Origin: Streptomyces sp. YIM 121038 | GTDB taxonomy: Bacteria > Actinomycetota > Actinomycetes > Streptomycetales > Streptomycetaceae | NCBI RefSeq assembly: GCF_006088715.1 | Contig: NZ_CP030771.1 | Location: forward strand, 9,112,001-9,176,000 | DNA: 64,000 nucleotides | Direction of reading: 5' to 3' | In this document: one piece after another, positions 41,304-50,406 of the stretch | Layout: each line of letters begins with the position of its first letter | How positions within the stretch are numbered: position 1 is the stretch's first letter | Notes under the pieces: model-generated | Database searches by the model: none | Seen by the model: only the letters and a program-made list of their open reading frames with translations | What the model was told of the DNA's origin: nothing | Program-made: the position numbers and the translations under genes

Positions 41304-42131
41304 TCAGGCCTCCTCGGCGCTCTCCGGCTCGCCCGCCACGACGAGCCGCAGCTGCTCGGCGACCTCCGCGCGGGCCTCGGCGGGCAGCCCCGCGTCGGTC
41401 ACCAGCGTGTCCACCTGCCCCAGCGTGGCGAAGGAACTCAGGCCCACCGTGCCCCACTTGGTGTGGTCGGCGACCACCACGACGCGGCGCGCGGACTGCA
41501 CGAGCCGCCGGTTGGTCTCCGCCTCCGCGAGGTTCGGCGTGGACAGACCGGCGTCGGCCGCTATGCCGTGCACCCCGAGGAACAGCACGTCGAAGTGGAG
41601 CGCCGCGATCGCCTGGTCGGCGACCGGGCCGACCAGCGAGTCCGAGGGGGTGCGCACCCCGCCGGTGAGGACCACCGTGGCGGCTCCCTGCCGCTGGCCC
41701 GAGCTGCGCTGCGCGGAGTGGAAGACGTCCGCGACCCGCACCGAGTTCGTCACCACCGTCAGGTCCGGCACGTCCAGGAGCTGATGCGCGAGCGCGTAGG
41801 TCGTCGTACCGCCGGAGAGCGCGATCGCCGAACCCGGGGCCGCCAGGGCCGCCGCGGCCCGCGCGATGTCCTCCTTGGCGCTGAGCTCAAGACCCGACTT
41901 GGCCTCGAACCCCGGCTCGTGCGTGCTCGCCTCCGCCACCGGCACCGCGCCGCCGTGGACCTTCTCCAGGACGCCCTGGCGCGCGAGCGCGTCCAGATCG
42001 CGGCGGACCGTCATGTCCGACACGCCCAGCTTCCTGGTGAGTTCGTTGACCCGGACGCCGCCGCGGCGGCGGACCTCGTCCAGGATCAGGGCACGGCGCT
42101 GCTCCGCGAGGAGGTGCTGATTCTCACTCAC
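41304..42131 (-). CDS. DeoR/GlpR family transcriptional regulator
   Basis: Protein of 275 residues. The N-terminal helix-turn-helix (RRALILDEVRRRGGVRVNEL, LGVSDMTVRRDLDALA) is followed by the DeoR sensor domain (ALSGGTTTYALAHQLLDVPD, TVVTNSVRVADVF, VLTGGV, VVVVADHTKWG). Senses a sugar phosphate, usually as repressor. No sugar operon adjoins; the neighbouring divergent gene is a membrane hydrolase 174 bases away. Confidence 0.9.
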   Translation of the reverse strand: MSENQHLLAEQRRALILDEVRRRGGVRVNELTRKLGVSDMTVRRDLDALARQGVLEKVHGGAVPVAEASTHEPGFEAKSGLELSAKEDIARAAAALAAPGSAIALSGGTTTYALAHQLLDVPDLTVVTNSVRVADVFHSAQRSSGQRQGAATVVLTGGVRTPSDSLVGPVADQAIAALHFDVLFLGVHGIAADAGLSTPNLAEAETNRRLVQSARRVVVVADHTKWGTVGLSSFATLGQVDTLVTDAGLPAEARAEVAEQLRLVVAGEPESAEEA

Positions 42132-42305
42132 GTCAGGTCCGGCCCTTTCGCCTCGTCAAGCCCGTCATCAGGTCGCCTCATCCTCGCATGCGCCACCGGT
42201 GGATAACGAAGGGGGAGATTACGTGACGGCGGGTGCGCGCGGCGCCCCGAGCCGGGATCCTTGGTACTCGCAGTCAGCAGCGCACACCTCGGGGGAAGCA
42301 GAACA

Positions 42306-44696
42306 GTGGAGCGCGCCACAGCGGGGGAGCCCGCGCATGCCAAGGACCCGGCGTCCGGCCCGCCCGCACCGGCGGACCGGATCGCCCTGGAACTCCTCGT
42401 CCACGGCGTCGGCGGCGCCACGCCGCAGGCGATGCTCGACGACCCCAGGACCGTCCGCGTCTTCGGCGACGGCACCGCGGCCGTCCACCGCCGCGCCGAC
42501 GACGTGACGGCCGAGTCCCGCCCGGAGGACTACCGCGGCCGCCCCGTCCCGGAGGCGTACGTCTGGTCCAACCTCACCTCCGGCAACGGCTCCCGCGCCC
42601 TGTGGCTCCTGCTCCTGCCGTTCATGGTGGTCAACCTCGCCCACTGGATGCGCCCCACCGCGCGCCGCATGCGCCGCGCGGTCCGCGCGTACGGCCTCCT
42701 GGTGCGCCTCGTCGCGCTCACCCTCACCGTGCTGCTCGTGGCCGCGGCCTGCGAGATAGCGGTCGACCTGCTGGCCTGGCAGTGCGCGGGCACGAGCAGG
42801 TGCGCGGCCGACCACTCCTGGCTCGGCTTCCTCGCCCCCGGCCCGGCCGGAGGCGGCGGCTGGTGGTCGCAGCCCGGCCGCCGCCTCGCCCTCGCCGCGG
42901 CCCTGCCCGCCGCCCTCACCGGCCTGCTCTGGTACCTGTCCCACCGCACCTGGAGCGCGTACGAGTCCCAGCAGCCGCTGCCGCACCAGCCGGACCCCGA
43001 GGAGGCCGCCCGCAACGCCCTCGGCAGGCCCGGCTTCTGGTACGGCCGCCGGATCGTCGCCCGGCTGCGCGCCGCCCACACGGCCGCGGGCCTGCTCACG
43101 GTCGCCACCGCCGTGGGCGCGGCCGCCGCCCGCCACGACCGCCGCCCCGGCGGCTCCGCGCTCCTGGACGTCCTCGGCTGGGCCCTGATGGCGGCCCTCG
43201 CCGGGTGCGGGGCCGTCGTGGTGGGGGTGGTGTGCCGCAGGGGCCGCAGCGAACACCGCGTCGACCGGCGGCTCGACCGCACCCTGGTGCGCCTGCTCCC
43301 GCTCACCGCCCTCGCCCTGCTCGTCCTCGCGGTCCTGTACGCCGGGTGGTCGCGCCCCGACTGGACCTCCACGGGCCGCCTGCCGGGCAACACGACCTTC
43401 GGCGGCATCGCCCTCGTCCAGGGCGCCCTGGTGCTCGCCCTCGCGGCCGTCGCCACCGGGCTCTACCGAGGGGCGCCCGACACGCGCACGGCCATACGCG
43501 GCCTCGGCGGCCCCGCCGTGGCCATGCTGGCCTGCGCGCTCGGCGGCGTCATGTCCGGCGGCGGCTCGCAGCGCGTCGCCGACTGGCTGGACGGCAGGGG
43601 CGGCACGATCGACGGGCCGCCCGCCCTGCTGACCTGGCAGGCCTCGGTCATCCCGCCGCTGCTCGTGGTCGTCGCCGTGCTGTGCGCCGGGCTCGCCGTC
43701 GCCACCGCGCGGCGCGTGCGCGTCGAGCTCGCCCGGGTGCCGCGCGAGTACCCCGGCGAGCGCCCCGACACCGCCCGCACCCGCCGCATCGCCGCCAAGC
43801 GCGCCAGCGCCACCCTCACCGACCGCGTCCCCCTCATCGTCGGCGTCACCTCGGCCACGACGCTGCTGCTCGGGGCCGCCGCCCTCGTCGGGGCCTGGGT
43901 GAGCGACGAGGTCCCCGGCGAGGCCGCCGAGGGCGCGCCCGCCTTCGTCGAGGGCACCGCGCAGACCGCGCAGGCGCTCGGCTCCTGGCTGATCGGCTTC
44001 GGCTTCATACTGTTCGTCACCTGGGGCCGCCGCGCCTACCGCGACGCGTCCGCCCGCCGCACCATCGGCATCCTCTGGGACGTCGGCACGTTCTGGCCGC
44101 GCGCCGCCCACCCGTTCGCGCCGCCCTGCTACGCCGAGCGCGCCGTGCCCGACCTGACCTGGCGCATGCACACCTGGACCCGCGCCACGGGCGGCCGCCT
44201 CGTCCTGTCCGGCCACTCCCAGGGCAGCGTCCTCGCCGCGGCGGCGGCCTGGCAGCTGCTGCCGTCCGTGCGCCGACGGGTCGCGCTGCTCACCTACGGC
44301 TCCCCCCTTGAGCGCCTGTACGGCCGCTGGTTCCCCGCGCACTTCGGGCCCGCCGCGCTCAGCTCCCTGCACCGCGAGGTCGACTGCTGGCGCAACCTGT
44401 ACCGCGCCACCGACCCCATCGGCGGCCCGGTGCGGCTGCACGGCGACTGCGGCCCGCAGGTCGACCGCGCCGCGCTCAAGGATCCGCTCGCCTACGGCCG
44501 CACCGCCGAGCACCCGCTGCCCGCGCCGCTCCTCGGCCACGGCGACTACCAGGCCGACCCCGCGTTCGCCGAGGAGCGGGCCCGGCTGCTCGCCCGGCTC
44601 AGGCCCGCTGTGCCGCGCCCCGCGACCGCCCCGTCGCCGACCCCCGCACCGGCTCCTACACCAGCTCCGGAAGGTCGTCCGGGTACAGCAGGGTGA
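42306..44696 (+). CDS. Membrane protein with lipase-type serine motif
   Basis: GTG start after GGGGGAAG; 796 residues. Begins with a HGVGGATPQAML loop, has several membrane helices (about 105-160, 250-370, 380-440, 500-560) and ends with an alpha/beta-hydrolase-like segment: GGRLVLSGHSQGSVLAAAAA with the nucleophile elbow GHSQG (residues 636-640), then LTYGSPLERLYGRWFP. Family members are uncharacterised Streptomyces membrane proteins; lipid or ester hydrolysis is inferred. Its last 41 bases overlap the end of the opposite AAA ATPase gene. Confidence 0.75.
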   Translation: MERATAGEPAHAKDPASGPPAPADRIALELLVHGVGGATPQAMLDDPRTVRVFGDGTAAVHRRADDVTAESRPEDYRGRPVPEAYVWSNLTSGNGSRALWLLLLPFMVVNLAHWMRPTARRMRRAVRAYGLLVRLVALTLTVLLVAAACEIAVDLLAWQCAGTSRCAADHSWLGFLAPGPAGGGGWWSQPGRRLALAAALPAALTGLLWYLSHRTWSAYESQQPLPHQPDPEEAARNALGRPGFWYGRRIVARLRAAHTAAGLLTVATAVGAAAARHDRRPGGSALLDVLGWALMAALAGCGAVVVGVVCRRGRSEHRVDRRLDRTLVRLLPLTALALLVLAVLYAGWSRPDWTSTGRLPGNTTFGGIALVQGALVLALAAVATGLYRGAPDTRTAIRGLGGPAVAMLACALGGVMSGGGSQRVADWLDGRGGTIDGPPALLTWQASVIPPLLVVVAVLCAGLAVATARRVRVELARVPREYPGERPDTARTRRIAAKRASATLTDRVPLIVGVTSATTLLLGAAALVGAWVSDEVPGEAAEGAPAFVEGTAQTAQALGSWLIGFGFILFVTWGRRAYRDASARRTIGILWDVGTFWPRAAHPFAPPCYAERAVPDLTWRMHTWTRATGGRLVLSGHSQGSVLAAAAAWQLLPSVRRRVALLTYGSPLERLYGRWFPAHFGPAALSSLHREVDCWRNLYRATDPIGGPVRLHGDCGPQVDRAALKDPLAYGRTAEHPLPAPLLGHGDYQADPAFAEERARLLARLRPAVPRPATAPSPTPAPAPTPAPEGRPGTAG

Positions 44697-47058
44697 GCTC
44701 GTCGGTGCTCGGCGCCGCCACCTGCGCGACGCGGCCCGCGTGCCGCTCCACCATCGCCTCGAACGTCTGCCGCGCGGTACGGCCGTTGCCGAACGTGGGG
44801 CCCTTCGGGATGGCCGTGAAGTACTTCAGGAGCGCCTCGGCGGTGCCCGTGCCGAGCGTGTACTCGTGCTCCTCCGCCTGCTGCTCGACGATGCGCAGGA
44901 GCTCCTCGGCGTCGTAGTCGCCGAACGTGATCGTGCGCGAGAAGCGGGACGCCACCCCGGGGTTGACGGACAGGAAGCGGTTCATCTCGTCCGTGTAGCC
45001 CGCGACGATCACCACGACCGCCTCGCGGTGGTCCTCCATCAGCTTCACGAGCGTGTCGATGGCCTCCCGGCCGAAGTCGCGCCCGGAGTCCTCCGGCGAG
45101 AGCGCATACGCCTCGTCGATGAACAGGACGCCGCCGCGGGCCTTCTCGAACGCCTCCTGGGTGCGGATCGCCGTCGAGCCGATGTGCTCGCCCACCAGGT
45201 CCACGCGCGACACCTCGACGAGGTGGCCGCGCTCCAGGACGCCGAGCGCGGCCAGGATCTCGCCGTAGAGCCGGGCCACGGTCGTCTTGCCCGTGCCGGG
45301 GGAGCCGGTGAACACCAGGTGGCGGCGGACCGAGGCGGCCTTCAGGCCCGCCTCCTGGCGGCGCCGGCCCACCTCGATCATGTCGGTGAGCGCCCGCACC
45401 TCGCGCTTGACGCTGTCCAGGCCCACCAGCGTGTCGAGTTCGCCGAGCACCGCCTTGGAGGTGCGGGAGGGCTGCGGGGCGGGCTGCGCGGGCGGCTGCT
45501 CGGTGACGCGCGGCTCGGGCACCGCGCCGAGCAGCCCCGTGGACTGCGTGGCCGTCTGCACGGACGGCTCGGGCACGGCGGGCCGCACGCTGGCGCTCTC
45601 GTCGCTGGTGCAGTCCTCGACGAGCGGGCCGTCCTCCGCGAATTCGTAGCCGCCGCGCGCGCACCGCTCGGTGCGGCAGCGCTTCAGCGTCGTACGGCAG
45701 CCGTCGAGGACGTGGAAGCCGTAGCCGCCGCTGTCGACGACCTTGCAGCGGTGGAAGCTGCCGCGCCCGCCCGCGGAGACGTAGAAGCCCGCCTCGGCCG
45801 GGGAGGAGACCGTGCACCGCTCGATGGTCGGATCGGCGCCCTTGGTGACGATCACGCCCGTCTGCGTGCCGTCCACGGTGCAGTCCGCGAGGACGCCGCC
45901 GCTGCCGTGGTCGCGGAACCACGCGCCGGTGGCCGCCTCCCGGATGCGCACGTCGTCGAGCTGGGCGGTCGCCCCGTCGCTCACCGAGACCGCCGTGTTG
46001 CGCACCTGCGTCAGATCGCTGTCTATGACGTCGACGCGCGAGCCCCGGTCGAGGACGAACAGCGCGTCCGGCACGTCGTGCACCCGGCACGACTCCAGGA
46101 CGGCCGTCGCCCCGTCGCTGACCCACACCGCCGGGTAGTCGCCCGTGCTGTCGTGGATCTCGCACTGGTTGGCGTCCACGCGGGTGCCCGGGTCCCACAC
46201 CGACAGGCCGTTGCGGCCGAACTCGCGCACCGTGGTGCGGGTCAGCGTGAGGACCGAGCGCGAGCGCAGGTCGACCGCGTTCTCCGGGACGTCGTGGATG
46301 CGGCAGTCGGCGAGGGTGAGGACCGCGTCCGTGTCGAGCGTCACGCCGTCGGACGTCGTGCGGTGCACCGCGCAGTCCGTCAGGTGCGCCGTGGCGCGCG
46401 CGGTGATCTGCACGCCCGCGCCCTTGACCTCGTACACCTCGCAGCCGACGGCCTCCAGGCCGCTGTACTCGCCGGTCACGGACAGGCCCGCGCCCGAGGT
46501 GTGGTGGATCCGGCAGCGCTCCAGGCGCGGGTGCCCGCCGCCGCGCACCGCGACCCCGGACTGGCCGGCCGCGAGGACCTCGCACTCCTCGAACACCCCG
46601 CCGCCGCCGTCGAGTACGGCGATGCCGATGCCGCCCGCGTTGTCGACCGTGCAGCGGCGCAGGGTGGGCCGGGCGCCGCCGCGGACCTCGATGCCGGCCG
46701 CCGAGCGCGTCATCACCCGCAGGTCCGCGAGCTCCGGCGCCCCGTCCTCGACGAGCAGCGCGGGCGCGGCCGAGTCCTGGCCCTCGATGTGCAGGTCCTG
46801 CACGACGGCGGAGGCCCGCACCGTCAGGGGCACGCCGTCGGCCGGCGCGATGCGCACGGAGCCGGGGGAGCCCTCGGGGCCGCGCAGCGTCACCGCCCGC
46901 TGGACGACGAGGTTCTCGCGGTACGTCCCCGGGGCCACTGTCAGGACGTCCCCGTCGCCCGCGGCCTCCAAGGCGGCGGTCAGCGATGCGTACTCTCCCG
47001 TGCGGCGCCGCCACCGCGACGTACCGGTGTGCGTCACCTGGACCGTGCCCTGTGCCAT
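44656..47058 (-). CDS. Right-handed beta-helix and AAA+ ATPase fusion (CbbX/SpoVK-like)
   Basis: An 800-residue protein. Residues ~20-480 consist of about 20 parallel beta-helix turns with recurring (A/V)-x-LE-x-CR/CTV-type rungs (LRRCTVDNAGGIGIAV, LERCRIHHTSGAGLSV). A Pro/Gln linker follows (about 480-560). Then comes an AAA+ domain of the CbxX/CfqX/SpoVK class: LVGLDSVKREVRAL, Walker A GSPGTGKTT with K591, Walker B GVLFIDEAY near 648, sensor region NPGVASRFSRTITF. Such ATPases remodel partner proteins; EccA of type VII secretion is related. No secretion genes are nearby. The ATG at 47058 fits; longer upstream readings have no ribosome-binding site. Confidence 0.85.
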   Translation of the reverse strand: MAQGTVQVTHTGTSRWRRRTGEYASLTAALEAAGDGDVLTVAPGTYRENLVVQRAVTLRGPEGSPGSVRIAPADGVPLTVRASAVVQDLHIEGQDSAAPALLVEDGAPELADLRVMTRSAAGIEVRGGARPTLRRCTVDNAGGIGIAVLDGGGGVFEECEVLAAGQSGVAVRGGGHPRLERCRIHHTSGAGLSVTGEYSGLEAVGCEVYEVKGAGVQITARATAHLTDCAVHRTTSDGVTLDTDAVLTLADCRIHDVPENAVDLRSRSVLTLTRTTVREFGRNGLSVWDPGTRVDANQCEIHDSTGDYPAVWVSDGATAVLESCRVHDVPDALFVLDRGSRVDVIDSDLTQVRNTAVSVSDGATAQLDDVRIREAATGAWFRDHGSGGVLADCTVDGTQTGVIVTKGADPTIERCTVSSPAEAGFYVSAGGRGSFHRCKVVDSGGYGFHVLDGCRTTLKRCRTERCARGGYEFAEDGPLVEDCTSDESASVRPAVPEPSVQTATQSTGLLGAVPEPRVTEQPPAQPAPQPSRTSKAVLGELDTLVGLDSVKREVRALTDMIEVGRRRQEAGLKAASVRRHLVFTGSPGTGKTTVARLYGEILAALGVLERGHLVEVSRVDLVGEHIGSTAIRTQEAFEKARGGVLFIDEAYALSPEDSGRDFGREAIDTLVKLMEDHREAVVVIVAGYTDEMNRFLSVNPGVASRFSRTITFGDYDAEELLRIVEQQAEEHEYTLGTGTAEALLKYFTAIPKGPTFGNGRTARQTFEAMVERHAGRVAQVAAPSTDELTLLYPDDLPELV

Positions 47059-47191
47059 GGAGTTGCTCTGCCCCCACCTCGACGTACGCGGGTACCCCGC
47101 GCCCGCGCGCGAGGAGGCCGAAGAGTCGGCCCGCTCCACCGTAGCGCGCGCGGCGCGGGGGAGTTGACCTGATGGGCAGGCTCTCACCAGC

Positions 47192-47797
47192 TCAGGCGCC
47201 GGTACCGGCCTTGCCCCAGTCCGGGCCCGCCTGCTGCCAGGCCTGGTCCCAGCGGGCGTGGCGCCGCCGGACGATGCGCCACAGGAGCAGCCGCCGGGCG
47301 CCCTCGACGAGGCCGGCGCTCGCGAGGGTGGCGCCGAATCCGGCGAGGGCCGCGTGGGTCGTCGCGGTGGCCGGGTCGAGCGGGCGGCCGACGACCCGGC
47401 CGGTGCGGTCGGTCCAGACCGTGAACCGGTCGCCGGGGTGCGGAGACTTGAGGCCGGACGCGACCGTGCCCGCGTGGCCCGAGCCGTCCGGTCCCTTCCA
47501 GTGGGCGAGCACGCGGCGGTGCGCGTCCCGCGCGGAGGAGGTCTCCGGGTCGGGGTCGAGGGGCGGGTGGTCGAGCTTCTTCAGGACGGTGGCCGTCACG
47601 ACGTGGCGGGTCGCGCGCTGGGCCTCCACCGAGCGCAGCAGCGCGTCGTTGGTCAGACTGCCCGTCACGGCGCCGGCCACCGGGGCCCCGACGACGATGA
47701 GGGCGAGCGCGACGAGCGCCGCCCAGGCCTCGGCGAGGTCCGTCGCGCGGCGCAGTGGATTGCGGCGCCAGCGCCAGAGTCCGGCGATCGCTCGCAC
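47192..47797 (-). CDS. Rv1733c-like membrane protein
   Basis: Protein of 201 residues with two membrane helices (WAALVALALIVVGAPVAGAV near 25-45 and ALAGFGATLASAGLVEGARR near 150-170) around an extracytoplasmic domain (VVTATVLKKLDHPPL ... GDRFTVWTDRTGRVVGRPLD). The layout and motifs are those of the mycobacterial Rv1733c family, abundant in Streptomyces and of unknown function. Confidence 0.82.
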   Translation of the reverse strand: MRAIAGLWRWRRNPLRRATDLAEAWAALVALALIVVGAPVAGAVTGSLTNDALLRSVEAQRATRHVVTATVLKKLDHPPLDPDPETSSARDAHRRVLAHWKGPDGSGHAGTVASGLKSPHPGDRFTVWTDRTGRVVGRPLDPATATTHAALAGFGATLASAGLVEGARRLLLWRIVRRRHARWDQAWQQAGPDWGKAGTGA

Positions 47798-48312
47798 GGT
47801 CCTGCACCCCCTTCCGCGTCCGTCACCACGGCCCTAACCGCGGACGGCCCGGCTCACGCATGGGTCACGAGAACCGAGGATGACATCGGCCAGTTTCCCG
47901 GCGCTTTCCGGACTGCTCCCGTCGGGGCCCGACAGCGCCCGCACCGGTGCTCGTCCACCGGCTCCGCAGGTTCCCATCGAACCTCAACGGCCTTGCCCCG
48001 CCTTCGAGTTCCCCACGACCGCCCTGTTCATTCGAGGATCCTCGGAGGGTCACCGATACGGATGGCCCCGGTCACCGGCGGGACGGAACCCGCCCGGGCG
48101 GAGAGTCACGGGCCCCGCACATTAGGCCGGAAACGGCTCCTGGGCGCTCCGGCCGTGCGCGCATACGAAAGCCGCCGTCGACCCATGGGTCGACGGCGAC
48201 TGCCAGGCGTGCCCCCCGGACGCCTGCGGCGGATGAACGTGGAGCGATCGAACGGCGGACCCGACGTGCGGCCGTGCTGTCAGTGGTCGCTGACGGCGCC
48301 GGCCGCGGCCGG
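47798..48312. other. 515-base intergenic region
   Basis: No gene with credible codon use is seen on either strand. It contains a 26-bp perfect palindrome (48173-48198). Both neighbours are on the minus strand, so it should hold the promoter of the Rv1733c-like gene, probably near 47,800-47,900. Confidence 0.5.
48173..48198. repeat. 26-bp perfect palindrome
   Basis: Half site CGCCGTCGACCCA followed at once by its complement (no spacer). In RNA it would be a loopless hairpin; as DNA it could be an operator for a dimeric regulator or the core of a terminator downstream of an unseen transcript. Confidence 0.7.
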
Positions 48313-48765
48313 TCAGTAGCCCCGGTACTGCTGCCGGTTGTACGGGTCCTCGTGGGGCGCGGGCGCCGGGCGGGGTGCCGCGGGGCGCATCGCCTCATAG
48401 CCCGTCGTGGTCCCCATGGGCCGCTGCTGCTGCGGGCCCGGATAGCCGCGGGGCGGACCCGCCTGCTGCGGGATGTACGGCGCCGGGGCCTGCTGCAGCG
48501 GTGCGGGCTGCGGCGCGGGCGCGTAGCCGTAAGCGGCGTTCGGAGGAGCGGCCATCGAGGGCCCGGAGGGCGCCGACGGCAGGGCGGGCAGCGCGGGCGG
48601 AAGGGCCGGGAGGTGGCTGCCCGTGTCATAGGGGGACGGGTTCACCCGGATCGGGGCGATCTGCGGGGTGCCCCGCTCGGCGACCAGGGAGTCGTAGATC
48701 GGGGTGTCCGGGAAGGACGGCGCGGAGTAGTAACCGCCGCCATAGGTGGAGCGGGGGGAGGTCAT
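48313..48765 (-). CDS. DUF6643-like Pro/Gln/Tyr-rich protein
   Basis: 150 residues. N-terminus MTSPRSTYGGGYYSAPSFPD and IYDSLVAERGTPQIAPIRV are the conserved core of this Streptomyces family; the rest is low-complexity Pro/Ala/Gln/Tyr. No signal peptide or membrane helix. Likely a disordered cytoplasmic protein of unknown role. Confidence 0.75.
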   Translation of the reverse strand: MTSPRSTYGGGYYSAPSFPDTPIYDSLVAERGTPQIAPIRVNPSPYDTGSHLPALPPALPALPSAPSGPSMAAPPNAAYGYAPAPQPAPLQQAPAPYIPQQAGPPRGYPGPQQQRPMGTTTGYEAMRPAAPRPAPAPHEDPYNRQQYRGY

Positions 48766-49058
48766 GCTCCATAAGTTAAGCCCTTGATGTGCTGGTTGGG
48801 GAGACCGATAAGAGGGTTGTTTGCCGTGTTGCCCGTGCCTTCAGGCCCTCAATGCGAGCGAACCTGGGAAAATCGGTCGCGCGGCGGCGTAGGGATCCTG
48901 TAAAAGGCGGGGATCTCGGGGGTTACCGGTGGTCGACCGGCGGTTGACGCGGAGCGATGGCCGGGTGGGTCCGTGCGCGTCCGCGAATGCCAGGTAATAG
49001 GTTGGGCGGGAACGGAACGGCGGTCCTGCCGGACCCGGCACTGGTGATGGGGGCAGAC

Positions 49059-50366
49059 ATGTCTATGGCCAAAGGTTCGAATGTTCCCGTGGGGGCAACT
49101 GCCGTACGGGTCGAATTGGGCTGGGGTTCCGGACCCGGAGTTCCGGACGCCGACGCGTCCGCTCTGTTGCTCGCGGACTCCGGAAAGGTGCGCTCGGACG
49201 CGGACTTCGTCTTCTACAACCAGGCGACGCACGCCTCGGGCGCCGTGCGCCACGAGGGCAAGCGGAACGCGGGCGGCACCGTGACCGACGCGCTCGTCGT
49301 CGACCTCGCGCGCGTGGAGCCCGCCGTCGAGACGGTGGTCCTGGCCGCGTCCTCGGACGGCGGCACGTTCGGCAAGGTGCCCGGTCTGCACATCCGGGTC
49401 CTCGACGCCGCGAGCGGCGCGGAGATCGCGCGCTACGACAGCGCCGACGCGAGCGTGGAGACGGCGTTCGTCCTCGGCGAGCTCTACCGGCGCCAGGGCG
49501 CCTGGAAGTTCCGCGCCGTCGGCCAGGGCTACAGCAGCGGCCTGGAGGGCCTGGCGACGGACTACGGCATCACGGTGGACGAGCCCCAGCAGACGGCCGC
49601 GCCGACCCCGCCCCCGGCCCCCGCCCCGCCGGTGGCGGCTCCCGCGCCCGCCCCGGCCCCGGCCCCGCCCGTGACCGCGCCCGCCCCCGTCACGCCGCCC
49701 CCGCCGGCCGCCGCCCCCGCCCAGCCCGTGCGCCTGACCAAGGTGACGCTCACCAAGGAGGCGCCCACGGTCTCCCTGACCAAGCAGGGCGGCACCTCGG
49801 GCGCGCTGCGCGTCAACCTCAACTGGGAGGTGCGCAAGCAGTTCAAGGGCTGGGCCAGCAAGCTCGGCCGGGCCGTGGCGATGCACGCCGACCTGGACCT
49901 CGACCTGTGCGCGCTGTTCGAACTGGCCGACGGGCGCAAGGGAGTCGTCCAGGCCCTCGGCAACGCCTTCGGATCCCTCCACCAGCCCCCGTACATCCTC
50001 CTGGACGGCGACGACCGCACCGGAGCCGTGTCGACCGGTGAGAACCTCACCGTGAACCTCGACCGTACGCAGGAGTTCAAGCGCATGGTCATCTTCGTGA
50101 CCATCTACGAGGGCGCGCGCAGCTTCGCCGACCTCAACGCGACGGTCACGCTGACGCCGCAGCACGGCGCGCCGATCGAGTTCTCCCTGGACGAGTGCAC
50201 GGTGCCGTCGACGGTGTGCGCCCTCGCGCTCATCACCAACCACAACGGCGAGCTCGTCGTCCAGCGCGAGGCCCGCTATCTGGTGCCCGAGCGCGGCGTG
50301 AGCCCGCAGCGCACCATCGACTACGCGTACGGCTGGGGCATGAACTGGACGCCCGGCAGGAAGTGA
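49059..50366 (+). CDS. Two-domain TerD family protein
   Basis: Protein of 435 residues starting [20 protein letters not shown]. First TerD domain residues 1-180 ([40 protein letters not shown], with the acidic calcium-binding residues typical of the family). A Pro/Ala linker follows (about 185-225), then a second TerD-like domain ([17 protein letters not shown] to the end). TerD proteins bind Ca2+ and belong to tellurite/stress-response gene sets; other Ter genes are not present here. Confidence 0.88.
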   Translation: MSMAKGSNVPVGATAVRVELGWGSGPGVPDADASALLLADSGKVRSDADFVFYNQATHASGAVRHEGKRNAGGTVTDALVVDLARVEPAVETVVLAASSDGGTFGKVPGLHIRVLDAASGAEIARYDSADASVETAFVLGELYRRQGAWKFRAVGQGYSSGLEGLATDYGITVDEPQQTAAPTPPPAPAPPVAAPAPAPAPAPPVTAPAPVTPPPPAAAPAQPVRLTKVTLTKEAPTVSLTKQGGTSGALRVNLNWEVRKQFKGWASKLGRAVAMHADLDLDLCALFELADGRKGVVQALGNAFGSLHQPPYILLDGDDRTGAVSTGENLTVNLDRTQEFKRMVIFVTIYEGARSFADLNATVTLTPQHGAPIEFSLDECTVPSTVCALALITNHNGELVVQREARYLVPERGVSPQRTIDYAYGWGMNWTPGRK

Positions 50367-50406
50367 CGGCCGCAACCGGCGCCTCCCGGGACGTGGGAGG
50401 CGCCGG

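Noticed and set aside
42219..44540. Long minus-strand frame opposite the membrane hydrolase gene
   Set aside because: Low-complexity Gly/Ala/Glu/Arg composition typical of an antisense shadow; the plus-strand frame has a lipase motif and membrane helices.
44308..47172. Plus-strand frame of over 900 codons opposite the beta-helix ATPase
   Set aside because: Composition is that of a shadow (Arg/His/Ala/Val); the minus strand carries clear Walker motifs.
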